Origin: Anaerohalosphaera lusitana
Lineage (GTDB): Bacteria; Planctomycetota; Phycisphaerae; Sedimentisphaerales; Anaerohalosphaeraceae
Length of the DNA: 64,000 nt
Assembly (NCBI RefSeq): GCF_002007645.1
Contig: NZ_CP019791.1
Location: 4,186,974 to 4,250,973 of the forward strand
Reading direction: 5' to 3'
The notes under the pieces were generated by a model. That model ran no database searches. It was not told where the DNA came from and saw nothing but the letters and a program-made list of their open reading frames with translations. Below, in pieces: positions 9,167-18,164 of the stretch. The position numbers and the translations under genes were made by a program. Numbering within the stretch: the stretch's first letter is position 1; each line of letters opens with the position of its first letter.

Positions 9167-9937
9167 CTAACCCCCAAACCGACCCTCAAATTCCCGCACA
9201 ACCTCCCCCAGCTCCACATCAAGGCGCCTCTCCGCCTCGGCCCGAATTTCCCCCGGCACACCCCCGTAAAACGCCTCCGCAACCGCCCCCGCCATACACG
9301 CCTGCGTATCACTGTCCCCGCCCAGCGAAACCGCCTTGCGAACCGCATCCTCAAACCCCTCCGACTCCCCGAACGCGATCATCGCCTCCGGCACACTGCC
9401 CGCACAACTGGAATCGAACCCATAACCCGGACGTATCTCGTCCAGCCGCCTGTCCAGATCATACTCGAACCGTGCCCCCACCTCCGCCACTATCTCCGCC
9501 TTGCTAAACCCTCGCCTGGCCAGATACACCGCCATCGCGACAGCCTGCGCACCCTTGATTCCCTCCGGATGATCATGCGTCACCGCCGCACTTCGCTCCG
9601 CCTCTTTCAAAACCTCCTCCACGCTCTCAAACGCCCACGCCACCGGACTCACCCGCATCGCCGAACCGTTCCCCCAGCTCCCGTACGCCCCCATCGAATC
9701 GCTCCTCAGCCACTTCGCAAAGTTCCCGCCGTACCCCGCACCGGGCCACTTCCTCCCGAACCGCTTATACGCAACCCCGTAATCCTCACCCCGCAATATC
9801 GCCCACGCCGTCGCCACCGTCAAAACCGTATCATCCGTAAACCGACACCCTGCCCCGAACAATTCGAAATCCTCCCGCTTCGTCCCCCGCCACTCAAACA
9901 CCGACCCGACAATATCACCAACGATCGCCCCGATCAT
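9167..9937 (-). CDS. ADP-ribosylglycohydrolase (DraG-like)
   Basis: About 256 residues, cytoplasmic. Members of this family remove ADP-ribose from proteins or small molecules using two Mg ions. The start at 9937 gives the typical MIGAIVGDIVGS opening and has GGAGG six nt upstream; the open frame extends 28 codons further without support. Metal ligands are visible in RFTDDT near the N-terminus and in GGDSDT near the C-terminus. It follows the cytochrome gene at 10018-11823 on the same strand with an 80-nt gap. Substrate unknown; no DraT-like transferase is in the window. Confidence 0.9.
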   Translation of the reverse strand: MIGAIVGDIVGSVFEWRGTKREDFELFGAGCRFTDDTVLTVATAWAILRGEDYGVAYKRFGRKWPGAGYGGNFAKWLRSDSMGAYGSWGNGSAMRVSPVAWAFESVEEVLKEAERSAAVTHDHPEGIKGAQAVAMAVYLARRGFSKAEIVAEVGARFEYDLDRRLDEIRPGYGFDSSCAGSVPEAMIAFGESEGFEDAVRKAVSLGGDSDTQACMAGAVAEAFYGGVPGEIRAEAERRLDVELGEVVREFEGRFGG

Positions 9938-10017
9938 GTTCCCTCCGCAAATCTCAAAATCACAGCAACGAACAGCACCTCGCACCTCCCCCACCATACA
10001 ACCACAGCACTCCCCCG

Positions 10018-11823
10018 TCAAAGACTCAGCACATACTCCACCAGATCACGCACCTCCTGCTCACTCAGCCCGCTCGTCCTGCCGTGCCTGTCACCCTCGT
10101 TATGTTCCGTGAACACCTCCGCAAGCTCCGCCGCCCTGCCGTCGAACAGATACGGCGCCGTCCGCCAAAGCTCCACAAGCGTCGGCGTTTCCAACTCACC
10201 AACCGACTCCTCACCCGTCCAAACGTCATGCTTTTTCATGTCAGTAAAATATTCACCCGAATGACAGTGCCCGCACCCCGCTGTCTCAAAGATGTTCTTA
10301 CCCCGTACCGCCGACTCACTGAGTTCCCCGTCCACCAGCCGCGGACTCGCCACAGGCCTAAGCGACTTCAAATACGCATCTATCGCCCGCGCCTTCTCCT
10401 CGTCCACCTCGGCAAACTGGATATGCCTGATCCCCGCGCGAACCGCAACCTCCGCACTCGCCCGCACGCCCGTTATCATCGCCGCCCCGGTCTCGTGACT
10501 CGCCAGCAGACTCTTCGTGTTCTTCGGATTCCCGATCCCGTCATTCAAAAGATCCCAGTTCAGCGCATCCGTCCTCGCCTCGCCCGGATGACAGCTCGCA
10601 CAGCTCTGCCATCCCTGAAAGCAAAGCCTCGCATCGTTGAAATACATCTCGCCCTTCCGCACCAGCGACATCTCACCCGCCTCACCGAGCGACACAGATG
10701 CAGCCGCTCCGTCTGCTAGACCAACAACCGCAACACTGTCCGAAAAATACTCAGCCGCAAAAACCTTCCCCCCGCCAACCGCAACACCCCTCGGCCCAAC
10801 ACCCTTCAACTTGATACGCCGCCTGATCCCCCGCAAAAACGACATGTCGTTCTTGACCGCGTCCGCACTCGACGTAACCTCCGTCACCTTCATCCCCCGC
10901 TCGGCCCGACTCAGCCTCTCATGCATCGCCTGCCTGTAGATCACACTGACCTCCCCCGTCCCCGCATGACTGACGCACAAAAACTTTCCGTCATCCGAAC
11001 AATCCACGCCCCACGGATTCGCCGCCCCCGCCGCGACATCGTCCAGCAAAACGGTATTCACCAGCTCGCGCTCGTCCACATCTATCACACTCACAGCGTT
11101 CGTATTCATCCACCCACGCTGCAACTGCGTCGTCGGCAACTGGAACCGCGCCAGCACATGCGTCACATAAACGAACTCCCCGTCAGGCGATAAACACATG
11201 CCATGAAGATCGACACTCCCGTTCGGCAGCGCAATGTTTTCGCACACCAACCCCCTCTTGACATCCACCACCGAAACGCACGCCGCCACATGTTCCTCAT
11301 CAGCCGCTCCCGCAGGCAGTAAATTCGCAACGAAAAGATATTTCCCGTCCCGCGAAACAGCCACCGCCACCGGCTCACGCGCAACAACAACCCGCGCCCG
11401 CTCCTTCATCCTCCCCGCATCGATCACAGATACATCATCACTGAACCGATTGCACACAAACACCGTCCCCCCGTCCGCACTTACCTCAACCGCGCCCGGC
11501 GTATGACCCACCCGAACCGAACCGACTATCTCACCGCTGCCCGCATCGATCTTCAACAGCTTACCGTCAACCCCACCGACCGCGGCATACAAATACTTAC
11601 CATCCGCAGACACAGCAAACCCGCCGCACTCACTGCCAATATCTATCTGCCGCTCAACCTCCAGCAACTCCGCGCCAATAACCGCGATCCGCCCCGCAGC
11701 CGACTCGTTCACATAAATCTTCCCACCCGGACCATCGACCACATCCGAAGGCGCCGAATACTCCGCCGCCGAACCAGATACTGCTGCCGCAAAAACCAAA
11801 ACAATCACAAAGATCGATCTCAT
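10018..11823 (-). CDS. Exported YVTN-propeller / di-heme cytochrome c (peroxidase-like)
   Basis: About 601 residues. Signal peptide residues 1-20 (MRSIFVIVLVF...), then a beta-propeller with repeated VSADGKYLYA / VSRDGKYLFVAN blades (about residues 20-385), then a C-terminal MauG/CcpA-like di-heme region with CASCH (about residue 407) and CGHCH (about residue 517). Such proteins act in the periplasm in electron transfer or oxidation. The start MRSIF at 11823 is preferred: AGAGG lies seven nt upstream and it gives a clean signal peptide; a longer frame reaches 11853. It lies 35 nt downstream of the larger cytochrome gene, so the two are probably one operon. Confidence 0.85.
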   Translation of the reverse strand: MRSIFVIVLVFAAAVSGSAAEYSAPSDVVDGPGGKIYVNESAAGRIAVIGAELLEVERQIDIGSECGGFAVSADGKYLYAAVGGVDGKLLKIDAGSGEIVGSVRVGHTPGAVEVSADGGTVFVCNRFSDDVSVIDAGRMKERARVVVAREPVAVAVSRDGKYLFVANLLPAGAADEEHVAACVSVVDVKRGLVCENIALPNGSVDLHGMCLSPDGEFVYVTHVLARFQLPTTQLQRGWMNTNAVSVIDVDERELVNTVLLDDVAAGAANPWGVDCSDDGKFLCVSHAGTGEVSVIYRQAMHERLSRAERGMKVTEVTSSADAVKNDMSFLRGIRRRIKLKGVGPRGVAVGGGKVFAAEYFSDSVAVVGLADGAAASVSLGEAGEMSLVRKGEMYFNDARLCFQGWQSCASCHPGEARTDALNWDLLNDGIGNPKNTKSLLASHETGAAMITGVRASAEVAVRAGIRHIQFAEVDEEKARAIDAYLKSLRPVASPRLVDGELSESAVRGKNIFETAGCGHCHSGEYFTDMKKHDVWTGEESVGELETPTLVELWRTAPYLFDGRAAELAEVFTEHNEGDRHGRTSGLSEQEVRDLVEYVLSL

Positions 11824-11858
11824 TTGCATACCTCTATAACTCATACCCGTCACCCAAC

Positions 11859-14800
11859 TTAATCTTCACAAATAACCCTGAAACCAACATTATACACCTT
11901 CTGCCATGGCTCATACCCCAGCCGATACCCAGCCGTCGCCCTCTTTGGCCTGTCGCGCCACGACCCGCCGCGTACCACCTTTTTGCCCTGATCTTCACCC
12001 CCGCCATAGGGCCCCATCATACTGCTCGTCCATTCCGCGACATTGCCGTGCATATCATAAAGGCCCCACGCATTCGCCTCATACTTACCAACATCACTCG
12101 CAACCATCGCTCCGTCATCAACACTGTCCACTCTCGGCACAAAAGCATACCTCGGGCCCGGATTTGCGATCGGCTTAGGATCAACACCGCTCACCGCAAG
12201 CTTCTTCAGACTCACGTCCGCAAGATTCGCAAACTTCCCGAAGTCCGTATCGGCCGAACCGTACAACATACTCTCCGCACTGCCCGCACGACACGCCCAC
12301 TCCCACTGCGCCTCGCTCGGCAATGAAAACTTCTTACCCGTCTTCTCACTAAGCCATTCACAGAACGCTCTCGCCTCTTCCCACGACACCCTGATCACGG
12401 GCTGCCCAGGCCGATTCGCCGGATAACCCGGCCGCGTATGATCCTTCCACTGCTGATCGTAATACCTGCTGTCGTGCCCCGGATCGAATACGTTGTACTG
12501 CGCATTCGTCACCTCAGTCTGGCCCATCCAGAACCCATCTTCAACCTTCGCAACCTCCCCCGGCCGGGCATCAGGATCATGAGGATCGCCCATCACAAAT
12601 TCACCCGCCGGCACATACACCAGCTTCAGCTTCAACCCACCCCCAAGCTCGACAACCCTGCGAACCTCATCCCCCGCCTGCTCCTGCTGCATCTTCTCCG
12701 CAGTCTCAGCATCAAACGCCCAGTCCAACCCAGCATCGCCACCGGCCGTCTGCACCTCCGCCTTTTTCGCAGGCATTACAGGCTCAATCTCCCTTCCCTT
12801 CGCCTGCTCCACCAGCTCCAGATACTCCCCCTCAGGGTCGTCATCCACGAACGCATACTTCTTCTGCAGCTCGAGCCGGTACTGTCTCTGATCGTGCCCC
12901 TTCCACTTCCCCGGCATCCACGCCCCGCCGTGCGGCACGTTCAGATCGATCCACGCATAGATCTTCTCCCATTCCTCATCGCTCAACTCAACCCCGTGAT
13001 GCCCCTTCACCAGCATCTGCACCAGCTCACTCGTGCTCGCATGATACTCCATCGGCTCGAGTATATGATAGTCACTCTCAGGACCAGGCCTACGCACATA
13101 CGGATGCAGCGAATTATAAGAATCATCCGCCCAGTGATTCAGCCCGTTCCCCCGCGCGACAAACTTGGGCTTCTCCCCCTTCGTATCCTCTCCATGACAA
13201 CCCGCACACTTGCGATCCAGCACAGGCTGCACCTCGTACCTGAACGTGAACGGCCTCGCCTCCCCGCCCCACGGCTCGATCATGTCAGGCTCCCGCTGAG
13301 CCGCCGCAGTCTGCTTGCCCGGCGACACCATATTCTGCGACTCATGACAGCCCACACACGAAACGTTCTCACCCGGCATACCCACGAACCAGCTCCGTAT
13401 CAACTGCATCGCCCGCCCCTTCTCATCCAGCGGCTGCAGCGAAACAGGCCTGTTCGCCGGCACCTTGAACATCGCCGACCCGTCCTCCTCAACCGGCACC
13501 GTCCCAAGTATCCGCTTAACGTCCCAGCCGCCCTCATTACTTATCGCGTTATGTCCACCCGTCCCCAGGTAACAATAATGATACGAAAACAGCCGCAGCT
13601 CCTTCACCGCACCCCGCGGCACACCCGCAAGCCCTGGCCCCTCGTATATGTCCGTTATATAAACCGTCGCATACTTCTCATCCTCAACAACCCTGCTCGG
13701 AACCACCGGCGGCTTCTCCCTCGCCCGCAAGGGCAATGGCTCCAGCAATGCCGAATCCTCGACCTCCTTGATAAGCGTCACATTGTCAAACACATCAACA
13801 AGGTATATCCCCCAAAGCGAATTCCGATCCAGCTTCCCCGCCGCCAGAAAATACTTCTCGCTCAGCGGATACGGATGCAGAAACTGAGGCCACACACCGT
13901 CCACCAGTCGATCCGCGATCTTGCCCGCAACATCGTCCCTGCCCGGTATCTCCGCGATTACGCCCTTTGCCTCGCGTCTGCTCTTGCTCGGATCGAACAG
14001 CAGAAGCCTCCCAGACTTCGCCGTCCCGTGATGCCCGCTCACGATCCCCACGAACTTAGTCGCATCCCCCGGCACAGGCCTCGCAAAAAACAGCGAGTTC
14101 GGCCAGTACGAATTGCTCCCGTAAAACTCCTTCTGCTCCGTTCCGTCCGGATTACAACTGAAAAGTATCCGCGTGAAATAATGCGCCGTATCCGTATACT
14201 CCCACCGCGTAAACATCAACCGCCCATCGTTCATCACCGTCGGGTTCCATATCTGATCCTGATCGAACGTCAGACGTCGAACAGTCCCCGCCGAACTGTC
14301 CCACAGATACATGTTCCCCACAGGCGACCCGCCGCCGATACAAGGCACACCCGCGATCGGCGCCGTCGAAACGAACGCAACATTCCCGTCCGGCAGATAG
14401 CACGCGTCATGATTGTCAATATCCTTCTCGCCTATCAACGGAAGCTGCCTCAACCCCTCGCCCGAAACACTCACCTCAAATATCTGCCACGTCCCGTCAT
14501 CCGCCGGCATCGAAAACAGCACCCGCTCACCCCCAAAGTGCAGATCCACATCACCAACGAACCGTCCGCCATCGGGCCGAAACACCGTCTCAACACTCCC
14601 GTCTTCAAGCGACAACGCCGCTATTTCGTTGTCCCACCCCCGCTGGGGCAGATGCGAATTGTTCAGCCAGTTGTTCACCATCCCAAGCTGATTACCCATA
14701 ACTCGCCGCGCACGCTTCGGATCATACATCCGCCGAACCACCAACAGCTTATCAAAATCCAGCAGCGGATTCGCAAGCAGCGCCCCACGTCCCGCCTCGA

Positions 14801-15128
14801 CCATCCGCTCCGCCGTCGCAACCGCCCCCGCATCCCCGCTCCGGACCTTCTGCAGCACCTCCCCCTTCTGCTCACCTGCCGCACGCAGCCGCGCAAGCAC
14901 ATCCTCCGCACCCTCAAACTCCTCACCGAAACTCGCCCGCATATCCTCAACACCCGCCGCGACCTTCGCAAAATCCATCCGCTCAAGCCGCCGCTCCGCC
15001 TCACGCGCACGCTGCTTCGACACCGCCCCAAACGTCACACCCGCACAATAGACCATCACCAGCCCCAGCAACCCAGCCGCGCCCATACGACCACCGGCAA
15101 AATCTCTCATCGCCTTGACTAACCCCAT
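11859..15128 (-). CDS. HZS-alpha-like propeller/cytochrome c protein fused to an FGE-like domain
   Basis: 1089 residues, exported (hydrophobic N-terminus, residues 15-35). Residues 40-115 are helical. Residues about 150-550 form a propeller with the VDLHFGGERVLFSM, DIDNHDACYLPDG and NDGRLMFTRWEY blocks that I associate with the hydrazine-synthase-alpha middle domain. Two haem motifs follow, CVGCH (about residue 591) and CAGCH (about 641). From about 825 to the end is a formylglycine-generating-enzyme-like fold (VPAGEFVMGDP, LPSEAQWEWACRAG, YDMHGNVAEW, VVRGGSW). The cysteine pair used by true FGEs after the RGGS motif is absent, so sulfatase maturation is unlikely. AAAGG lies eight nt before the ATG. 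HZS relationship is motif-level, and hydrazine synthesis is not implied. Confidence 0.8.
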   Translation of the reverse strand: MGLVKAMRDFAGGRMGAAGLLGLVMVYCAGVTFGAVSKQRAREAERRLERMDFAKVAAGVEDMRASFGEEFEGAEDVLARLRAAGEQKGEVLQKVRSGDAGAVATAERMVEAGRGALLANPLLDFDKLLVVRRMYDPKRARRVMGNQLGMVNNWLNNSHLPQRGWDNEIAALSLEDGSVETVFRPDGGRFVGDVDLHFGGERVLFSMPADDGTWQIFEVSVSGEGLRQLPLIGEKDIDNHDACYLPDGNVAFVSTAPIAGVPCIGGGSPVGNMYLWDSSAGTVRRLTFDQDQIWNPTVMNDGRLMFTRWEYTDTAHYFTRILFSCNPDGTEQKEFYGSNSYWPNSLFFARPVPGDATKFVGIVSGHHGTAKSGRLLLFDPSKSRREAKGVIAEIPGRDDVAGKIADRLVDGVWPQFLHPYPLSEKYFLAAGKLDRNSLWGIYLVDVFDNVTLIKEVEDSALLEPLPLRAREKPPVVPSRVVEDEKYATVYITDIYEGPGLAGVPRGAVKELRLFSYHYCYLGTGGHNAISNEGGWDVKRILGTVPVEEDGSAMFKVPANRPVSLQPLDEKGRAMQLIRSWFVGMPGENVSCVGCHESQNMVSPGKQTAAAQREPDMIEPWGGEARPFTFRYEVQPVLDRKCAGCHGEDTKGEKPKFVARGNGLNHWADDSYNSLHPYVRRPGPESDYHILEPMEYHASTSELVQMLVKGHHGVELSDEEWEKIYAWIDLNVPHGGAWMPGKWKGHDQRQYRLELQKKYAFVDDDPEGEYLELVEQAKGREIEPVMPAKKAEVQTAGGDAGLDWAFDAETAEKMQQEQAGDEVRRVVELGGGLKLKLVYVPAGEFVMGDPHDPDARPGEVAKVEDGFWMGQTEVTNAQYNVFDPGHDSRYYDQQWKDHTRPGYPANRPGQPVIRVSWEEARAFCEWLSEKTGKKFSLPSEAQWEWACRAGSAESMLYGSADTDFGKFANLADVSLKKLAVSGVDPKPIANPGPRYAFVPRVDSVDDGAMVASDVGKYEANAWGLYDMHGNVAEWTSSMMGPYGGGEDQGKKVVRGGSWRDRPKRATAGYRLGYEPWQKVYNVGFRVICED

Positions 15129-15181
15129 ACCCGTAACCTTTCACAAACAATGTTCACACACACAAAACAACCTGCACAGCC

Positions 15182-16183
15182 CTATTGCGGCTCACCAAGT
15201 CCTTCCACATCACTGCGAATTTTCGCAATATCCGACTCCGCAAGCTCCAGCCCGCCAGCCTTCGCGTTATCCAAAGTCTGATCGACCCGCCTCGCACCGC
15301 ACAGCACATGCGTCACACCTCTCTGCTGCGCCGTCCACGCGACAACCAACTGCGCCAGCGTACACGAATACTTCTCCGTCAGGCCCTTCCAGCCCGCCAG
15401 CATATCCAGTATCTTCGGCCGATTCACCTTCTTGAACCACGGATTCCAATCCTCATTGCTCCGCCACTCGTCCTCGCCGAAATCACGATCCATACCGACC
15501 TTACCCGTCAGCAGGCCCTGCTCCAGCGACATATACGTAAGCGTCGAAACGTTATTCTCCGCACAGAACGGCAGTATATTCTCCTCCGGCTCACGATACA
15601 GCATGCTGTACCGGAACTGATCGCTCACGATTTCGCCGTGCTGCATATTCTCCTTCAGCTCATCAACCGAAACGTTCGACACGCCTATCGCCCGGATCTT
15701 CCCCTGATCCTTCAGTTTGTTCAGACACGCCATTGTATCCTCTATCGGCGTCTTCTCAGGCTCAACCGCAGGCCAGTGCGTCTGATACAGATCGATCCGA
15801 TCAGTCCCAAGCCGCTTCAAACTGTCCTCGATCTCTATCTCGATCGTATCAGGCCTCAGACTCTTGAACACCTTCTCACCATCGAAAGGCCCAAGCAGCG
15901 AACCCCTCTCGTCGTGCCACCACAGTCCGCATTTCGTTGCAAGTATCACCTCGTCCCTGCGTCCCTTGATCGCCTTGCCCACAACCTCCTCACTCCTGCC
16001 GAAACCATACAGCGGCGCAGTATCTACCAGATTGATCCCCTCGTCCAGCGAAGCATGCACCACCCGGATCGACTCATTATCATCCGGCTCCTTGCCCCAT
16101 ATACTTCCGCCCCCCATAACCCACGTACCAAGTCCGACGATCGACGCGTTCATGTCCGTATTGCCAAGCTGCCTGTACTTCAT
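15182..16183 (-). CDS. Aldo/keto reductase
   Basis: About 333 residues, a TIM-barrel NADPH-dependent oxidoreductase that reduces or oxidises sugar or aldehyde carbonyls in the cytoplasm. The catalytic tetrad is visible: Asp and Tyr in VDTAPLYGFG, Lys in LATKCG, His in YQTHWP. The GVSNVSVDEL and cofactor-binding VLCGARR segments are also present. The ATG at 16183 has AAGGGA eight nt upstream. It precedes the cytochrome genes (54-nt gap) and follows the IclR regulator on the same strand, which suggests a shared, substrate-induced unit. Substrate unknown; sugar oxidation is a guess from context. Confidence 0.9.
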   Translation of the reverse strand: MKYRQLGNTDMNASIVGLGTWVMGGGSIWGKEPDDNESIRVVHASLDEGINLVDTAPLYGFGRSEEVVGKAIKGRRDEVILATKCGLWWHDERGSLLGPFDGEKVFKSLRPDTIEIEIEDSLKRLGTDRIDLYQTHWPAVEPEKTPIEDTMACLNKLKDQGKIRAIGVSNVSVDELKENMQHGEIVSDQFRYSMLYREPEENILPFCAENNVSTLTYMSLEQGLLTGKVGMDRDFGEDEWRSNEDWNPWFKKVNRPKILDMLAGWKGLTEKYSCTLAQLVVAWTAQQRGVTHVLCGARRVDQTLDNAKAGGLELAESDIAKIRSDVEGLGEPQ

Positions 16184-16257
16184 CAATATATCCCTTCAAA
16201 TTGCATTATCAAAACTGATCCCGGCGATCCGCCATCCCCCACGCGCCCGGCCGGGCT

Positions 16258-16300
16258 TTATTACAAGTCACCGCAAGCGGTTCCAAACCGCTTGCATCAT
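16258..16300. repeat. Hairpin element shared with 49.4 kb
   Basis: GCAAGCGGTTCCAAACCGCTTGC (16272-16294) is a stem with a short loop, preceded by ATTAC and followed by ATCATC. The same architecture, ATTAC - AAGCTGTTTCAAAACAGCTT - CATCAT, occurs at 49402-49440. Stem sequences differ but compensate, as in a structured repeat. It lies just past the iclR stop and could act as its terminator, though the T-run is poor. Confidence 0.5.
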
Positions 16301-16307
16301 CTATATA

Positions 16308-17096
16308 TTACTGCGCGGGCCCGTATCCAAGCCTCCGCGATATCTGCCTCGCATACTCAACCGTTTTCCTCCCGGCCTCCTCCAGACCAGCCTTTTCCAT
16401 CCGTTCGCTCGGCCCGGTTGACCATATACTCGCAACCGGATACCCGTGCTGATCCAGAACCGCCGCTCCCACGCACCGCACGCCCTCCACCTCTTCCGCC
16501 CTGTCTATCGCATACCCAGCCTCCCGCACTCGATCGAGCTCCTCATGCATCGCACCCTTATCCGTGATCGTATTGTCATTATACCGTTTCAGCTCCACCC
16601 GTTCCAGCAGCATCTCCCGCTCCCTAGCCGGTAAAAAGGCCCACATCGCCTTGCCCGGCGCACTTGCATGCAGCGGAAACCGCCTGCCCGGATTGACCAT
16701 AAACTTGAAAAGATGACTCCCCACGACCTGCTCCAGCACCACCCCGTAAGTGCCCGACAATATCCCGATAAGCACCGTCTCTCGCACCTCGTCCCGAAGC
16801 TCCCGCATTATGTCCAGTGATTTCTCCACCAGGCTGTACTCCGAAACCGCCCCATAACCCAGCGTAAGCATCTTATGCGTCAGCGTAAAAACCTTCGTAT
16901 CATCCGCTCGCCTCAGATACCCCCGATCCAGCAAAGTCTTAGTAATCCTGAAAACGCTGTTCTTCGGATACCCCAGCTTCTCAACCACTGAAGTCAGACT
17001 CAGCCCCTCACCATGCTCCGACAGAAGCTCCAGTATCTCAAGCGCACGCTCCAGATTCGGCACATGATACTTTGATGATTCCCCGTTCCCATTCAT
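16308..17096 (-). CDS. IclR-family transcriptional regulator
   Basis: About 262 residues, the usual size. N-terminal winged helix-turn-helix (residues 10-70, with LERALEILELLSEHGEGLSL and YPKNSVFRITKTLLDRGYL) followed by the IclR effector-binding domain (HASAPGKAMWAFL, YAIDRAEEVEGVRCVGAAV). Start placed at MNGNGESS; the open frame continues upstream for 56 codons but that part is hydrophobic and unlike the family. First gene of the minus-strand block with the aldo/keto reductase and cytochromes, so it probably controls them in response to a small catabolite. An AT-rich near-palindrome GTTTTATATAAC at about 17120-17131, just upstream, is a possible operator (weak). Confidence 0.9.
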   Translation of the reverse strand: MNGNGESSKYHVPNLERALEILELLSEHGEGLSLTSVVEKLGYPKNSVFRITKTLLDRGYLRRADDTKVFTLTHKMLTLGYGAVSEYSLVEKSLDIMRELRDEVRETVLIGILSGTYGVVLEQVVGSHLFKFMVNPGRRFPLHASAPGKAMWAFLPAREREMLLERVELKRYNDNTITDKGAMHEELDRVREAGYAIDRAEEVEGVRCVGAAVLDQHGYPVASIWSTGPSERMEKAGLEEAGRKTVEYARQISRRLGYGPAQ

Positions 17097-17333
17097 AAAT
17101 ATGCTCTCAAAAAACCACCACACACAGCCAGTTTTATATAACAAACCAAGTTTGACAAGCAGTATAACATCCCACCCGCCCATGTCAACTGCATAAATAG
17201 CGGCACTCAACCAAACAGCCCCCAATGACGAATTTTTCAAAAACCCTGTAACATCCCCCACCAAACTGCGTCTATACAGTCAGCAAAATTAACTAAAAAC
17301 AGGACAACAACCTCTCACAGCTCCGGAAAATGC

Positions 17334-17362
17334 ATGACAACCCGACAAAAATCTGATATTTT
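17334..17362 (+). promoter_or_regulatory. Candidate sigma70-type promoter for nfeD operon
   Basis: ATGACA at 17334-17339 (5 of 6 to the -35 consensus), a 17-bp spacer, and TATTTT at 17357-17362 (4 of 6 to -10), about 38 nt before the nfeD start codon. No competing site seen nearby. Inferred from sequence only. Confidence 0.4.
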
Positions 17363-17400
17363 CAGTGCCGCATCGTTTTTCCGAACAGAAAGGTTCACAA

Positions 17401-17868
17401 ATGGATACGCTAAAAGATTTCCTCAAACCCGAAATAATCTGGTGCCTCGTCGGCCTCGTCCTCCTGCTCATGGAGTTCGCCGTCCCGGGCCTGATTCTGT
17501 TTTTCTTTGCGATCGGAGCATGGATCGTTGCACTCGTCTGCCTCTTCTGGGATTCCGCGGGCCTTGACGCCCAGCTCATCATCTTCCTTATCGCCAGCAT
17601 AACATCTCTGCTCGCTCTTCGCCGCTACCTCAAAAATATCTTCCACGGCCACATCCGCTCCGTCCAGTCCGGCAAACAGGACCTCGATGAATTCGTCGGC
17701 CAGCGAGTCACCGTCAGGTCAGCGATCCCCGCCAACGGCACAGGCCGCGTCGAGTTCCGCGGAACAGAATGGAACGCAACTTCCGACGACCCCCTCGCAC
17801 CAGGCGAACCCGCCGAGATAATCAGCAAAGACAACCTCACACTCAAAGTCAAAAAACTCGACCAATAA
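17401..17868 (+). CDS. NfeD-like membrane protein
   Basis: 155 residues. Two to three closely spaced membrane helices (about residues 10-75) are followed by a soluble OB-fold (about 85-155, with DEFVGQRVTVRSAI and GRVEFRGTEWNA), the layout of short NfeD proteins. These work with SPFH/stomatin partners in the inner membrane, probably organising membrane microdomains. An SPFH gene lies two genes downstream, which fits this pairing. Start at 17401 with AGAAAGG upstream; a longer frame from 17365 is not supported. Confidence 0.85.
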   Translation: MDTLKDFLKPEIIWCLVGLVLLLMEFAVPGLILFFFAIGAWIVALVCLFWDSAGLDAQLIIFLIASITSLLALRRYLKNIFHGHIRSVQSGKQDLDEFVGQRVTVRSAIPANGTGRVEFRGTEWNATSDDPLAPGEPAEIISKDNLTLKVKKLDQ

Positions 17869-17907
17869 GCCATATTAATCAATCTTAATTCTTTTCAAGG
17901 AGTGAAG

Positions 17908-18129
17908 ATGTCAAACGAAACAGAAAAAAGCGGCGTAGTATGTTTATTGCTTCTATTGCTGGTAGGCTTTCTCGGCGCACACAGATTCTACGTCGGTAAG
18001 ATCGGCACAGCCATTCTCTTCATCTTGACTGGCGGCGGCCTCGGGATATGGGCACTTATCGACCTCATCATGATCATCACAGGCAAGTTCACCGACGCTC
18101 AGGGCAACCCGATCCCACTCGGCAACTGA
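17908..18129 (+). CDS. TM2-domain protein
   Basis: 73 residues. Two membrane helices with the TM2-domain signature: LVGFLGAHRFYVGKIGTA (first helix and Gly-rich turn) and GLGIWALIDLIMIITGKFTD. Function of TM2 proteins is unknown. The ATG at 17908 has AAGGAG five nt upstream. It sits between nfeD and the SPFH gene (39- and 35-nt gaps), so it is likely part of the same membrane module. Confidence 0.88.
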   Translation: MSNETEKSGVVCLLLLLLVGFLGAHRFYVGKIGTAILFILTGGGLGIWALIDLIMIITGKFTDAQGNPIPLGN

Positions 18130-18164
18130 CAATCACAAATATACCGTTATAAGGAGACCACCAA

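Noticed and set aside
9405..9440. tRNA-like T-loop word (complement of TGGAATCGAACCCATAACC)
   Set aside because: It lies inside the ADP-ribosylglycohydrolase coding sequence, and no acceptor, D or anticodon stem can be formed around it.
12438..15122. 894-codon open frame opposite the cytochrome/FGE fusion gene
   Set aside because: It is rich in Arg, His, Pro and Leu with no domain pattern and lies exactly antisense to a gene with strong G bias in third position, which removes stop codons from that antisense frame. The same explains other long antisense frames at 15185-16567, 24896-26509 and 26677-27966.
17112..17160. Promoter and IclR operator upstream of iclR
   Set aside because: An AT-rich near-palindrome and a TTGTCA-like box exist, but spacing to a -10 is wrong and the palindrome is short; kept only as a remark in the iclR entry.
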